A DNA stretch of 64,000 nucleotides. Source: Betaproteobacteria bacterium. Lineage in GTDB: Bacteria > Pseudomonadota > Gammaproteobacteria > Burkholderiales > Ferrovaceae. How positions within the stretch are numbered: the stretch's first letter is position 1; the number at the start of each line of letters is the position of its first letter. The notes below the pieces were generated by a model, which saw nothing but the letters and a program-made list of their open reading frames with translations, searched no databases and was not told the origin of the DNA. The stretch lies in contig JAGXAW010000003.1 in assembly GCA_018971415.1 (NCBI GenBank), positions 1 to 64,000 of the forward strand, read 5' to 3'. Made by a program: the position numbers and the translations under genes. Shown here piece by piece: positions 8,848-21,765 of the stretch.

Positions 8848-9300
8848 ATGGTTGATATATTGATTTTTGTTTATGAGAATTTTTTTAACAGTGGCATTTA
8901 TCCCAGTAACAGCACATTGCAAACCCGATTATTCGCCGCTGGTTTTAATGAAAAAGAAGTGAATTTAACCTTAGATTGGTTTGACCACCTCGATAAGTTA
9001 TCGGTTAAATCCGATACAAATCAAGAACCTTCTGGTACTATTCGTTGTTTACACGCACAAGAACAAGAGAAGATTTCTGCTTCGATATGGGGCTTTTTGC
9101 TATTTCTAGAACAAAATAACATTATTTCTCCCACGCAGCGTGAATGGGTATTAAGTAGCATTATGTCCTTAGACATAAACGAAATTGATCTTGAAAGAGT
9201 GAAATTAATCACTCTCATGATTTTATGGCGTCAAGGTCAATCCTCTGAAACTCTCCTACTGGAAGAGCTTCTTCACGAACATGAGTTTTTACTCCACTAA
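8848..9300 (+). CDS. smg: Smg family protein (DUF494)
   Basis: A 150-residue acidic helical protein that begins MVDILIFVYENFF and contains AGFNEKEVNLTLDWFDHL, matching the Smg/DUF494 family conserved next to dprA and topA in beta- and gammaproteobacteria. The molecular role is not established. It starts with ATG at 8848 and is followed after 17 bp by topA, with which it is probably co-transcribed. The usual upstream partner dprA is absent, so smg is the first gene of this unit. Confidence 0.88.
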   Translation: MVDILIFVYENFFNSGIYPSNSTLQTRLFAAGFNEKEVNLTLDWFDHLDKLSVKSDTNQEPSGTIRCLHAQEQEKISASIWGFLLFLEQNNIISPTQREWVLSSIMSLDINEIDLERVKLITLMILWRQGQSSETLLLEELLHEHEFLLH

Positions 9301-9317
9301 CGACAATATATTAATCC

Positions 9318-11852
9318 GTGAGTACACAATTATTAATCGTCGAGTCACCCTCGAAAGCAAAAACCTTAAAAAAATACCTTGGTCCAGATTTTGAAATCCT
9401 GGCCTCCTATGGCCATGTACGTGATTTAGTCCCTAAAACCGGGGCGGTGGACCCTGATCATGGCTTCGCCATGAAATACCAATTAATCGAGCGCAATGAA
9501 AAACATCTCGAACAAATTTTAAAATCTGTCAAAAATGTAGATTCTGTATTATTGGCAACTGACCCGGATAGAGAAGGGGAAGCAATTGCCTGGCATCTTG
9601 CTGAAATTATCCACTCCAAGAAAGGCTTACAAAATAAGCCGTTAAAACGCGTGGTTTTTTATGAAATTACGCAAAATGCGGTAAAACAAGCGGTGGCCAA
9701 TCCGCGTGAGATTTCAGAGGCGCTTGTTAATGCTCAGCAGGCAAGAAGGGCTCTAGACTATTTGGTGGGTTTTAATCTCTCCCCGCTGTTATGGAAAAAA
9801 ATCCGTCGTGGGTTATCCGCTGGTCGTGTGCAAAGCCCTGCCTTACGCTTAATTGTCGAACGAGAAAATGAAATTCGCGCTTTCACCAGCAAAGAGTATT
9901 GGAGTATTCATCTCGATAGCCATAAAGATGGACAAAGTTTTAGTGCAAAACTGATTCAATTTGATAATAAAAAAATTAACACCCTTGATATTGATTCAGA
10001 AAGTAAGCACCAAGAAATGATCAATCAATTAACTGGCAAAAACACAAAAGTTACCCGTGTTGAAAAAAAGAGAAAAAACAGACACCCGGCACCTCCTTTT
10101 ACCACTTCAACACTTCAGCAAGAAGCTGTAAGAAAGTTAGGTTTTACAACCGACCGTACGATGAAAGTTGCCCAGCAACTCTACGAAGGAATTGATATTG
10201 GCGGTGGCGCTGTGGGTTTAATTTCTTACATGCGAACGGATTCTGTGAACCTATCACAAGAAGCGCTAAAGGATATACGTGGCCACATAACCAATCAATT
10301 TAGCCCTGAATATCTTCCTGAAAAACCTAACTTCTACGCTAACAAAGCTAAAAACGCCCAAGAGGCGCACGAAGCCATCAGGCCAACCTCCATTGCCCGC
10401 ACGCCCGCCAATGTCAAAGAATATTTAAGTTCAGATCAATTTAGACTTTATGAGATGATCTGGAAACGAACTGTAGCAAGCCAAATGACGCAAGCTCAGT
10501 TTGATACGGTAAGTGTGGATATGGCTGTTAATGAAGGTAAAGCTGTCTTTCGAGCTACGGGGCAAACACTGATCTTTCCAGGATTTATTGCTGTATACCG
10601 TGAAGATATTGATGAAGAGTCACAAAGCAACGCAGATGATGAAGCCCGTTTGCCTATCTTAACTGAAGGAGAAATTCTGGATGTTGATCGCATTTGGGGT
10701 GAGCAACATTTCACCCAACCCCCGGCGCGCTACACGGAAGCAAGCTTAGTTAAAGCATTGGAAGAGTTTGGTATTGGAAGACCTTCCACCTATGCCAGTA
10801 TCATTAGTACCTTAATAAATCGAGATTATGTCTTATTAGATAAGAAACGTTTTACCCCCACTGATGTTGGTGAAGTGGTGAATAAGTTTTTAACGGAACA
10901 CTTTAGTCGTTACGTTGATTACGATTTCACAGCCAAACTTGAGGATCAACTGGATTTAATCTCTGAAGGTAAACTGGATTGGCTTCCCGTCATGGACGAC
11001 TTTTGGCGCGATTTTTCTAAACAAATTGAAGACAAAAGCCAAGTGTCACGGGCTGAAGTAACACAAGAAGCCCTTGATGAAGCCTGTCCTCAGTGTGGGG
11101 CTCCACTCATGGTTCGCCTTGGTAAACGAGGTAAGTTTGTGGGTTGCAGTGCCTATCCAGAGTGTAACTACACGCGTAATGTTGACAATGGTGCCAACCT
11201 CTCTGAGCCAGTTTTACTGGGAGAGCATCCTGATAAGAAACTCCCGATTTTTCTTATGAACGGACCCTATGGTCCTTATGTTCAGTTAGGGGAGAGCACG
11301 GAAGAGAATAAAAAACCCAAACGCGTTTCTATTCCTAAACCCACTTCTTTAGAACAGTTTTCACTGGAACAGGGTGTTCAACTCATTAACTTACCTCGTG
11401 AGTTAGGAGTACACCCTGAAAGTAGTAAAAAAATAACAGTTAACATTGGTCGCTTTGGTCCCTATATCCAGCACGATGGTGGTTTTAGATCAATCCCCAA
11501 AACCGATGACATCTTTACGATCTCACTTGATCGTGCAATAGAAATTTTAGCTCAGCCAAAATCCCAGGGGCGTGGCGCCATTAAAAGCTTAGGAAACCAT
11601 CCTGAGGACAACCAACCTATTGGGGTTTACAGTGGCCGCTATGGCCCTTATGTAAAACACGGAAAAACCAATGCGACGTTGCCCTCTGGAGTGGATCCTG
11701 AAAGCGTTACCTTAGAGGAAGCGATTTCTTTATTAGCGCAAAAAGTAGAAAAAGGTCCTTCAAGCAAAAAGAAAACCAAAGGGACTACAAAGAAGACAGC
11801 GAAAAGTGTCACCAAAAAATCCACCAAAAAGAAGACAACAAAAAAATCCTCT

Positions 11853-11867
<15 letters not shown>
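9318..11867 (+). CDS. topA: DNA topoisomerase I
   Basis: TopA relaxes negative supercoils by a type IA strand-passage mechanism. The 849-residue protein starts at GTG 9318. It has the Toprim domain (LLIVESPSKAKTLKKYLG; DPDREGEAIAWHL), the active-site tyrosine in GLISYMRTDSVNLS (about residue 303), and RPSTYASIISTL. One four-cysteine zinc ribbon is visible (CPQC ... GCSAYPEC, about residues 592-617), followed by three GxxGPY-type C-terminal repeats (GPYGPYVQLG, GRFGPYIQHDG, GRYGPYVKHG) and a lysine-rich tail. This single-ribbon plus repeat architecture is common outside enterobacteria. Its last 15 bp overlap the convergent GT2 gene. Confidence 0.96.
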
Positions 11868-16253
<4,386 letters not shown>

Positions 16254-16465
16254 TAATATACCTTAATTAGTAATTAATAGGAGTTTGTATTTTCAGTGGA
16301 TAAGTTCTAAAAACACTGTTAAAACATTATTTTACGTTAATTAAATTGTTTGGGATAAGTTAATTATTACATGATGATATTTTGTGGATAAGTTACAAAA
16401 AAATAAAAACTTTCTTTTTATCCACAATCTATTCACTTCTTATACCGATCTTTTCCCCATACTTA
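16254..16465. other. dnaA-dnaN intergenic region, oriC candidate 1
   Basis: This 212-bp AT-rich stretch holds two perfect DnaA boxes in inverted orientation: TGTGGATAA at 16383-16391 and TTATCCACA at 16418-16426, extended to 10-bp arms (TTGTGGATAA / TTATCCACAA). A one-mismatch box AGTGGATAA lies at 16295-16303 and a weaker TTGGGATAA at 16350-16358. The segment between contains long A/T runs suitable for unwinding. It is the densest cluster of perfect DnaA boxes found in the window and lies beside dnaA, so it is a good origin candidate; it could also serve DnaA-controlled expression of dnaN. Confidence 0.55.
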
Positions 16466-17788
16466 TTAACTGCTTAAAATTTGTTGTAATGCCTGATAAT
16501 CTCGCAAAATTGTCTGATCACTGGTACATAGTTCTTGCATTTTACGACAGGCATGAAGAACTGTTGTGTGATCTCTACCCCCAAAGGCTTCTCCAATATC
16601 AGGTAAGCTTAATGAGGTAATATCCTTTGCCAAAGCCATCGCCATTTGTCTTGGTCTTGCAAGAGAACGTGTTCTTTTTTTAGAGAACATATCGGCGACT
16701 TTTATTTTATAGTAATCCGCCACAGTTTTTTGGATGTTCTCCACTGAAATTTGTCTATGCTTAAGCGCTAACAAGTCCTTTAACGCTTCTTTTGCAGATT
16801 GCAGTGTTATGGGTTCATTTTTAAAACCTGAGTATGCTTGAACCCGTTTTAAAGCACCTTCTAACTCTCTTACGTGCGAGCGAATATGCTTTGCAATAAA
16901 AAAAGCAACATCTTCACTTAACTCGATATGTTGCTGTTGCGCTTTATTAATTAAAATGGCAACTCTCATCTCAAGCTCTGGCGCTTCAACAGCAACGGTT
17001 AACCCCCAACCAAAACGAGAAATTAACCGCTCTTCCATGCCGACAATTTCTCGAGGGAAACTATCGCAGGCAATAATGACCTGTTTGTGAGATTCCACCA
17101 AGGCGTTAAATGCAAAAAAGAATTCTTCTTGAGTTCTGGTTTTACCCCCAAAGAACTGAATATCATCCACCATTAAAACATCTAGAGAGTGATACTCTTT
17201 TTTGAAGGTATCAAACGATTTATGTTGATAAGTGCGAACCACATCAGAGACATATTTTTCTGCATGAACGTATTTCACTCTGGCTTTGGGATTGCGTCTA
17301 ATTACATCATTACCTATAGCTTGTATTAAATGGGTTTTTCCTAACCCTACACCACCATAAATAAATAAAGGGTTGTAAGCTTGCCCTGGGTTTTCAGCCA
17401 CTTGAATTGCCGCTGCTCTAGCCAATTGATTGGCCTTACCGGCTATAAAGTTATCAAAGGTGAATTGAGGGTTAAGTTTACTGGGGTAGGGGGTCTGACC
17501 ACTTTCAACCAACTGTATCTCATTATTTTCAATTATGGGATTAGCCTGCGGTCTCGCTTCTATACGTTGAGTAATAAGGACAACTTCGTTAAATCCTTCT
17601 TTTTTTGCCAAATCTTCAATTTTGAGCAGAAATCTGTCTCTAATCCACTGCAAAACAAATCGGTTATTGGCAATGATGGTTAACTTTCCATCCTTTTCTT
17701 CAACACGTAAGGGGTCTATCCATGTTGCAAATTGCTGCTCAGGAATCTCTTGACGAAATTGGTTTTTTATTTGGTCCCAGAATGACAT
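16466..17788 (-). CDS. dnaA: Chromosomal replication initiator DnaA
   Basis: DnaA binds TTATCCACA boxes, forms an ATP-dependent filament and opens oriC. The 440-residue protein has the N-terminal interaction domain (MSFWDQIKNQFRQEIPEQQF), a short linker, the AAA+ domain with Walker A GGVGLGKTHLIQAIGN (about residue 145) and Walker B LMVDDIQFFGG, the sensor region REIVGMEERLISRF, and the DNA-binding domain IV with ARPRQMAMALAKDIT and the signature GGRDHTTVLHACRKM. All key residues are present. The gene is divergent from rpmH across 190 bp and followed by dnaN. Confidence 0.98.
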   Translation of the reverse strand: MSFWDQIKNQFRQEIPEQQFATWIDPLRVEEKDGKLTIIANNRFVLQWIRDRFLLKIEDLAKKEGFNEVVLITQRIEARPQANPIIENNEIQLVESGQTPYPSKLNPQFTFDNFIAGKANQLARAAAIQVAENPGQAYNPLFIYGGVGLGKTHLIQAIGNDVIRRNPKARVKYVHAEKYVSDVVRTYQHKSFDTFKKEYHSLDVLMVDDIQFFGGKTRTQEEFFFAFNALVESHKQVIIACDSFPREIVGMEERLISRFGWGLTVAVEAPELEMRVAILINKAQQQHIELSEDVAFFIAKHIRSHVRELEGALKRVQAYSGFKNEPITLQSAKEALKDLLALKHRQISVENIQKTVADYYKIKVADMFSKKRTRSLARPRQMAMALAKDITSLSLPDIGEAFGGRDHTTVLHACRKMQELCTSDQTILRDYQALQQILSS

Positions 17789-17978
17789 TATCTATATGAT
17801 TTTATTAGTTATTATTAATTTACTGGTAAATACAAACGTATTACAGAGAGTTAATTCTACCGTGGTTGATGAAAGTTATCCACCGATATATTTTAGGCTT
17901 GTGGATATATTTATCTTGACTTGACTGAGATTTTACGGTTTAATCGCGGGTTCACTAATTAGTTTTGTGAGTTTTATC
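17789..17978. other. dnaA-rpmH intergenic region, oriC candidate 2
   Basis: This 190-bp divergent region contains DnaA-like boxes TTATCCACC (17876-17884) and TGTGGATAT (17900-17908), each with one difference from the consensus, together with the rpmH promoter. In several proteobacteria the origin is between rpmH and dnaA, so it cannot be excluded as origin. It could equally be the DnaA autoregulatory region. The switch in coding direction (dnaA leftward, rpmH rightward) is centred here. Confidence 0.45.
17916..17944 (+). promoter_or_regulatory. Sigma-70 promoter of rpmH
   Basis: TTGACT at 17916-17921 and TTTAAT at 17939-17944 are separated by 17 bp, a near-consensus sigma-70 promoter. Initiation would fall near 17951, about 28 bp before the rpmH start codon. 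The adjacent TGTGGATAT box (17900-17908) lies just upstream of the -35 element, so DnaA could influence it. Confidence 0.7.
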
Positions 17979-18113
17979 ATGAAGCGTACTTACCAACCAT
18001 CAGTTACCAAACGTAAACGTACACACGGATTTCGTGTGCGCATGAAAACCCGTGGTGGCCGTGCAGTTATTAATGCACGTCGTTCACGTGGACGTGCTCG
18101 TTTAGCAGTTTAA
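17979..18113 (+). CDS. rpmH: 50S ribosomal protein L34
   Basis: L34 is a 44-residue, arginine- and lysine-rich protein of the large ribosomal subunit. The sequence starts [18 protein letters not shown] and ends [11 protein letters not shown], which is diagnostic. It is the first gene of the rightward unit, is preceded by a strong promoter, and is followed after 7 bp by rnpA, the universal rpmH-rnpA pairing. Confidence 0.98.
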   Translation: MKRTYQPSVTKRKRTHGFRVRMKTRGGRAVINARRSRGRARLAV

Positions 18114-18120
18114 GGATGTA

Positions 18121-18477
18121 TTGACCATCATGGCCAACGAAAACTTTTTCGTGGGCTGTGATTTCAATACTGTCTTAAAACAACGTTGTGGCAAAAAAGG
18201 CCGATTATTCAGAGTCTTGGCTTATCCAAACGGTCTTAATCACGGACGTTTTGGCCAAACGGTAGCAAAGAAGATCTGTCCTAAAGCTGTATCGAGAAAC
18301 TATATGAAGCGTGTTATTCGAGAGTTATTTAGAAAACATGCGCCTGAATTAAAGGGGTTAGATGTGGTATTAATGCATCAATCTTATTTTAATTCAACAA
18401 GTTATCATGATGCAGCTGCTGAATTTGAATACTTAACTCAAGCTATTCAATCATGTCGCGATTTATCCAAGTCTTAA
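18121..18477 (+). CDS. rnpA: Ribonuclease P protein component
   Basis: RnpA is the protein cofactor of RNase P, which trims tRNA 5' leaders. The protein of up to 118 residues has the hallmark RNR-like block ([19 protein letters not shown]) and an N-terminal FxxxL-type segment. The start is uncertain: TTG at 18121 lies 4 bp after an AAGGA element (18112-18116), while ATG at 18130 lies 13 bp after it and removes three residues. Its 3' end overlaps yidD by 25 bp. Context rpmH-rnpA-yidD-yidC is standard. Confidence 0.95.
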   Translation: MTIMANENFFVGCDFNTVLKQRCGKKGRLFRVLAYPNGLNHGRFGQTVAKKICPKAVSRNYMKRVIRELFRKHAPELKGLDVVLMHQSYFNSTSYHDAAAEFEYLTQAIQSCRDLSKS

Positions 18478-18662
18478 TCCGCTTTTACCAATGGGTCTTA
18501 AGCCCCATGTTGGGAAGATCTTGTCGTTTTGAACCCAGTTGCTCTCATTTTGCCTATGAGGCGCTCGGCCGACATGGTATGATCAAAGGCGGTTTTTTAT
18601 CAATTAAACGTATCTGCAAGTGTCACCCGTGGCATCCAGGTGGATACGACCCTGTTCCTTGA
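18453..18662 (+). CDS. yidD: Membrane protein insertion efficiency factor YidD
   Basis: YidD is a small amphipathic protein that assists insertion of membrane proteins with YidC. The 69-residue sequence contains the family core [20 protein letters not shown] and ends [12 protein letters not shown], with conserved cysteines in [11 protein letters not shown] and CKCHPWH. It begins inside rnpA and ends 10 bp before the yidC start, so the three genes are probably translated from one message. Confidence 0.95.
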   Translation: MSRFIQVLIRFYQWVLSPMLGRSCRFEPSCSHFAYEALGRHGMIKGGFLSIKRICKCHPWHPGGYDPVP

Positions 18663-18672
18663 GAGACAATTC

Positions 18673-20322
18673 ATGCCAATGCAACGAATGATTCCATTGT
18701 TAGTCTTTATTTTTTCAAGTTTCATGTTGTGGAATGCTTGGCAACAAGAGCATTTACCAAAACAAAATACAGTCCAAACTCAATCAAATCCTGTTGGTGT
18801 TAATCAGGCATCCTCAACACCAACCTTACCCAGCACTGAAAAAACAATTTCAGCTTCTGCTATTAGCAATAGTGAGTTAACAAATTTAAAGCAAGGTGAA
18901 AGAGTTAAGGTTACTACGGATGTTTTCCAGGCTGAGTTTGACACCGTGGGTGGTGATTTAAAACGTCTAAAGCTCCTTAAGCAGCTCACCACAGGACAAG
19001 ATGCAGGAAAACCCCTAGACTTATTTAATGATGTTGGCGACATTCCCTATGTGGTTCAAACTGGTTTGATTGGCGGTAATTTACCCAATCACACCTCTTC
19101 TTATATTCCAAGCGTGACAAGCGCAACTTTAGAGCCTAACCAAAACAGTGTTTCTTTATCCTTTAAAGCAACGGTACCCAATAAAGTTGAAGTGATCAAA
19201 ACCTATACCTTTACCCGGGGCTCTTATTTGATCACACTAAACACAACTATTCATAACCTTGGAAATCAACCGTTAAAAACTGACAGTTATTATCAGTTTT
19301 TACGTGGATCGAAAGCTCCACCGGGAGATCCAAGGTTTGTAAGCACTTACACGGGACCCGCTTTTTATACTGAAGCATCCAAATTTGAAAAGCTAAGCTT
19401 TAAAGATATCGATAAAGGAGCGCATGATATTCCAGGGCAGGCCAATAACGGTTGGGTTGCCATGATTCAGCATTATTTTGTGTCCGCTTGGTTACCAAGC
19501 CAGGGCACCCAGAGGGAGTTTTACGCCAGGAAGGTGGGTGATGATTTGTATACCGCAGGTTTAATTATCCCAGTTAATGAAATTGCACCTGGAGGAACAT
19601 CATCAGTCAATGTTCCACTCTATGCTGGTCCGCAAGAGGGAGAAAAGTTAAAAGCATTGGCTCCCGGCTTACAATTAACCATTGATTTTGGTCGCCTCAC
19701 AATTATTGCAACCCCTATATTCTATGTGTTAAATCTTATTCATTCTTGGGTGAATAACTGGGGTGTAGCCATTATTCTTCTTACGGTACTCATTAAGCTC
19801 ATCTTTTTCCCGCTCTCCGCTGCAAGCTACAAGTCCATGGCGAAAATGAGAACCTTACAACCTAAAATGACTCGTTTGAAAGAGCAGTTCGGAGAGGATA
19901 AAGCACGCTTAAATCAAGCAATGATGGAGTTGTACCGTACTGAAAAAATCAACCCCTTGGGCGGCTGTTTACCCATGGTGGTGCAAATCCCAGTATTCAT
20001 TTCTTTATATTGGGTGTTGTTGGAAGCCGTGGAATTGCGCAACGCGCCATTTATAGGCTGGATTCATGATTTGTCAGCGAAGGATCCCTTTTATATTCTT
20101 CCATTAATCATGACCGCCTCAATGTTTATCCAGCAACGCATGAGCCCTAAGCCCCCCGATCCTGTTCAGGCCAAGGTCATGATGTTTATGCCCTTAATGT
20201 TTAGTTTTATGTTTTTCTTTTTCCCAGCAGGTCTTGTTCTGTATTGGGTGGTAAACAACATTTTGTCTATCGCTCAGCAGTGGCAAATTACTAAAATGAT
20301 GGGTGATGGCAATAAAAAATGA
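18673..20322 (+). CDS. yidC: Membrane protein insertase YidC
   Basis: YidC inserts and folds inner-membrane proteins, alone or with SecYEG. The protein has an N-terminal transmembrane anchor (IPLLVFIFSSFMLW), a large periplasmic domain typical of Gram-negative YidC, and the C-terminal insertase core of five membrane helices, with TVLIKLIFFPLSAASYKSMAKMR, NPLGGCLPMVVQIPVFISLYW and VLYWVVNNILSIAQQW. Start at ATG 18673 (or ATG 18679) is preferred to an in-frame upstream start because it directly precedes the anchor and follows GAGAGA; it gives about 549 residues. Its 3' end overlaps the mnmE start. Confidence 0.96.
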   Translation: MPMQRMIPLLVFIFSSFMLWNAWQQEHLPKQNTVQTQSNPVGVNQASSTPTLPSTEKTISASAISNSELTNLKQGERVKVTTDVFQAEFDTVGGDLKRLKLLKQLTTGQDAGKPLDLFNDVGDIPYVVQTGLIGGNLPNHTSSYIPSVTSATLEPNQNSVSLSFKATVPNKVEVIKTYTFTRGSYLITLNTTIHNLGNQPLKTDSYYQFLRGSKAPPGDPRFVSTYTGPAFYTEASKFEKLSFKDIDKGAHDIPGQANNGWVAMIQHYFVSAWLPSQGTQREFYARKVGDDLYTAGLIIPVNEIAPGGTSSVNVPLYAGPQEGEKLKALAPGLQLTIDFGRLTIIATPIFYVLNLIHSWVNNWGVAIILLTVLIKLIFFPLSAASYKSMAKMRTLQPKMTRLKEQFGEDKARLNQAMMELYRTEKINPLGGCLPMVVQIPVFISLYWVLLEAVELRNAPFIGWIHDLSAKDPFYILPLIMTASMFIQQRMSPKPPDPVQAKVMMFMPLMFSFMFFFFPAGLVLYWVVNNILSIAQQWQITKMMGDGNKK

Positions 20323-21634
20323 TGTGATTGTTGCGTTATCCACTGCCCCAGGGCCCTCTGGCGTTGGGGTAGTGCGCCTCTCAGGTTCTGATCTAACCCC
20401 GTACTTTCAGGCTATTTTAAAAAAAGATGCTCTTAAGCCAAGATACGCTGAGCTGTCTTGGTTTCATGACCCTATGGGGGAGCCTATCGATCAAGGGTTA
20501 GCCATTTGGTTTCCCGCACCGCAATCTTATACGGGTGAGCATGTCCTTGAGATACAAGGCCACGGCAGTATGGTGGTTTTAGCCTCTATCCTACAGTCAT
20601 GCCAGGCACTGGGCGCGAGATTAGCAGAACCTGGCGAATTTACTCAAAGAGCTTTCTTTAACGGCAAATTAGATTTAACCCAAGCGGAAGCTGTCATTGA
20701 TTTAATTCATGCCGACAGTCAAGCAAGTGCAAAAGGCGCTTTAAGGTCCTTAAGCGGGGCGTTTTCTTTGAAAGTAAAGGAAATAAGACAGTCATTAATT
20801 GAGCTACGTATGTTTGTTGAGGGAAGCATCGATTTTTCTGAGGAGGGTTATGACTTTTTGGCAGCCATTCCTAACCAATTATCTCCTCGCTTTATTGCTG
20901 AAGGGTTAAATAAATTAATTCAAGAGGCCACTGATTCCTTGGTTTTTAATCAAGGACGACAGGTGGTGTTAATCGGCGCCCCCAATGTGGGCAAGTCCAG
21001 CATCTTGAATGTCTTGAGCCAGGAAGAGCTGGCAATTGTCACCGATGTGCCTGGTACAACGAGGGACGCCATCCGCAATCAAGTGGTGATTCAAGGGGTA
21101 CCGTTTCATATTATTGACACCGCTGGACTTAGAGAAACAAAAGACCCAATAGAACAGGCAGGGATTGCAAGAACTTGGCAAGCCATTGAAAAAGCAGATA
21201 TCGCTATGCTGGTCATTGACGTAAAGCAGGGGATCACTGAGCAGGACCAACAACTCATAGAACAATTATCCCCGACAACTCCCATCATTAAAGTCGCCAA
21301 TAAGATTGATTTGTTAGAAAGAGTCGATTTTACGGAGGACTGGATCACTGTTTCTGCCAAATCGGGAGTTGGTTTTGACGCGTTAAAAAATAAGCTAATT
21401 GGTTTAAGCGGTGTCAGCGTCAATACCGCACCCCCGTTTTTGGCCCGCGAAAGGCATATCAAAGAATTAAAACAATGTCTGCAACACTTAAAATACTCAG
21501 AGACCGTTACCGAAATAGAGTTTATTGCCGAGGAGTTACGTTTGGCTCAACTCGCCTTAAATGCCGTAACAGGTGAATTTACAGCAGACGACCTATTGGG
21601 TGAAGTGTTTTCAAAGTTTTGTATTGGCAAGTAA
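20306..21634 (+). CDS. mnmE: tRNA modification GTPase MnmE
   Basis: MnmE, with MnmG, builds the 5-aminomethyl-type modification at U34 of tRNAs. It has the N-terminal tetrahydrofolate-binding domain (IVALSTAPGPSGVGVVRLSG), a helical domain, and the inserted G domain with GAPNVGKSSILN (about residue 225), TRDAIRNQV, DTAGLRE and NKIDL. It ends FCIGK, the conserved CxGK tail that carries the catalytic cysteine. ATG at 20306 is preferred over GTG 20303. The gene overlaps yidC by 17 bp. Two parS sites follow directly. Confidence 0.97.
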   Translation: MAIKNDVIVALSTAPGPSGVGVVRLSGSDLTPYFQAILKKDALKPRYAELSWFHDPMGEPIDQGLAIWFPAPQSYTGEHVLEIQGHGSMVVLASILQSCQALGARLAEPGEFTQRAFFNGKLDLTQAEAVIDLIHADSQASAKGALRSLSGAFSLKVKEIRQSLIELRMFVEGSIDFSEEGYDFLAAIPNQLSPRFIAEGLNKLIQEATDSLVFNQGRQVVLIGAPNVGKSSILNVLSQEELAIVTDVPGTTRDAIRNQVVIQGVPFHIIDTAGLRETKDPIEQAGIARTWQAIEKADIAMLVIDVKQGITEQDQQLIEQLSPTTPIIKVANKIDLLERVDFTEDWITVSAKSGVGFDALKNKLIGLSGVSVNTAPPFLARERHIKELKQCLQHLKYSETVTEIEFIAEELRLAQLALNAVTGEFTADDLLGEVFSKFCIGK

Positions 21635-21650
21635 TGTTTCACGTGAAACC
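21635..21650. promoter_or_regulatory. parS centromere-like site 1
   Basis: TGTTTCACGTGAAACC matches the palindromic ParB-binding consensus TGTTTCACGTGAAACA at 15 of 16 positions. It begins immediately after the mnmE stop codon. The parA and parB genes lie about 3 kb downstream. Confidence 0.9.
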
Positions 21651-21678
21651 TTCTAGGAAGCTTAATAGGCCATAGGTA

Positions 21679-21694
21679 TGTTTCACGTGAAACA
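21679..21694. promoter_or_regulatory. parS centromere-like site 2
   Basis: TGTTTCACGTGAAACA is a perfect 16-bp palindrome identical to the ParB-binding consensus. Its centre is 44 bp from that of site 1, about four helical turns, so both sites face the same side of the helix. The pair would nucleate ParB loading close to the origin. Confidence 0.95.
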
Positions 21695-21765
21695 TAGGTA
21701 TATTTTTTTTGATCTTTGCAGTATGATAACAAGCCCTTTATAGACCTGATTAAGTTCAACTTTTT

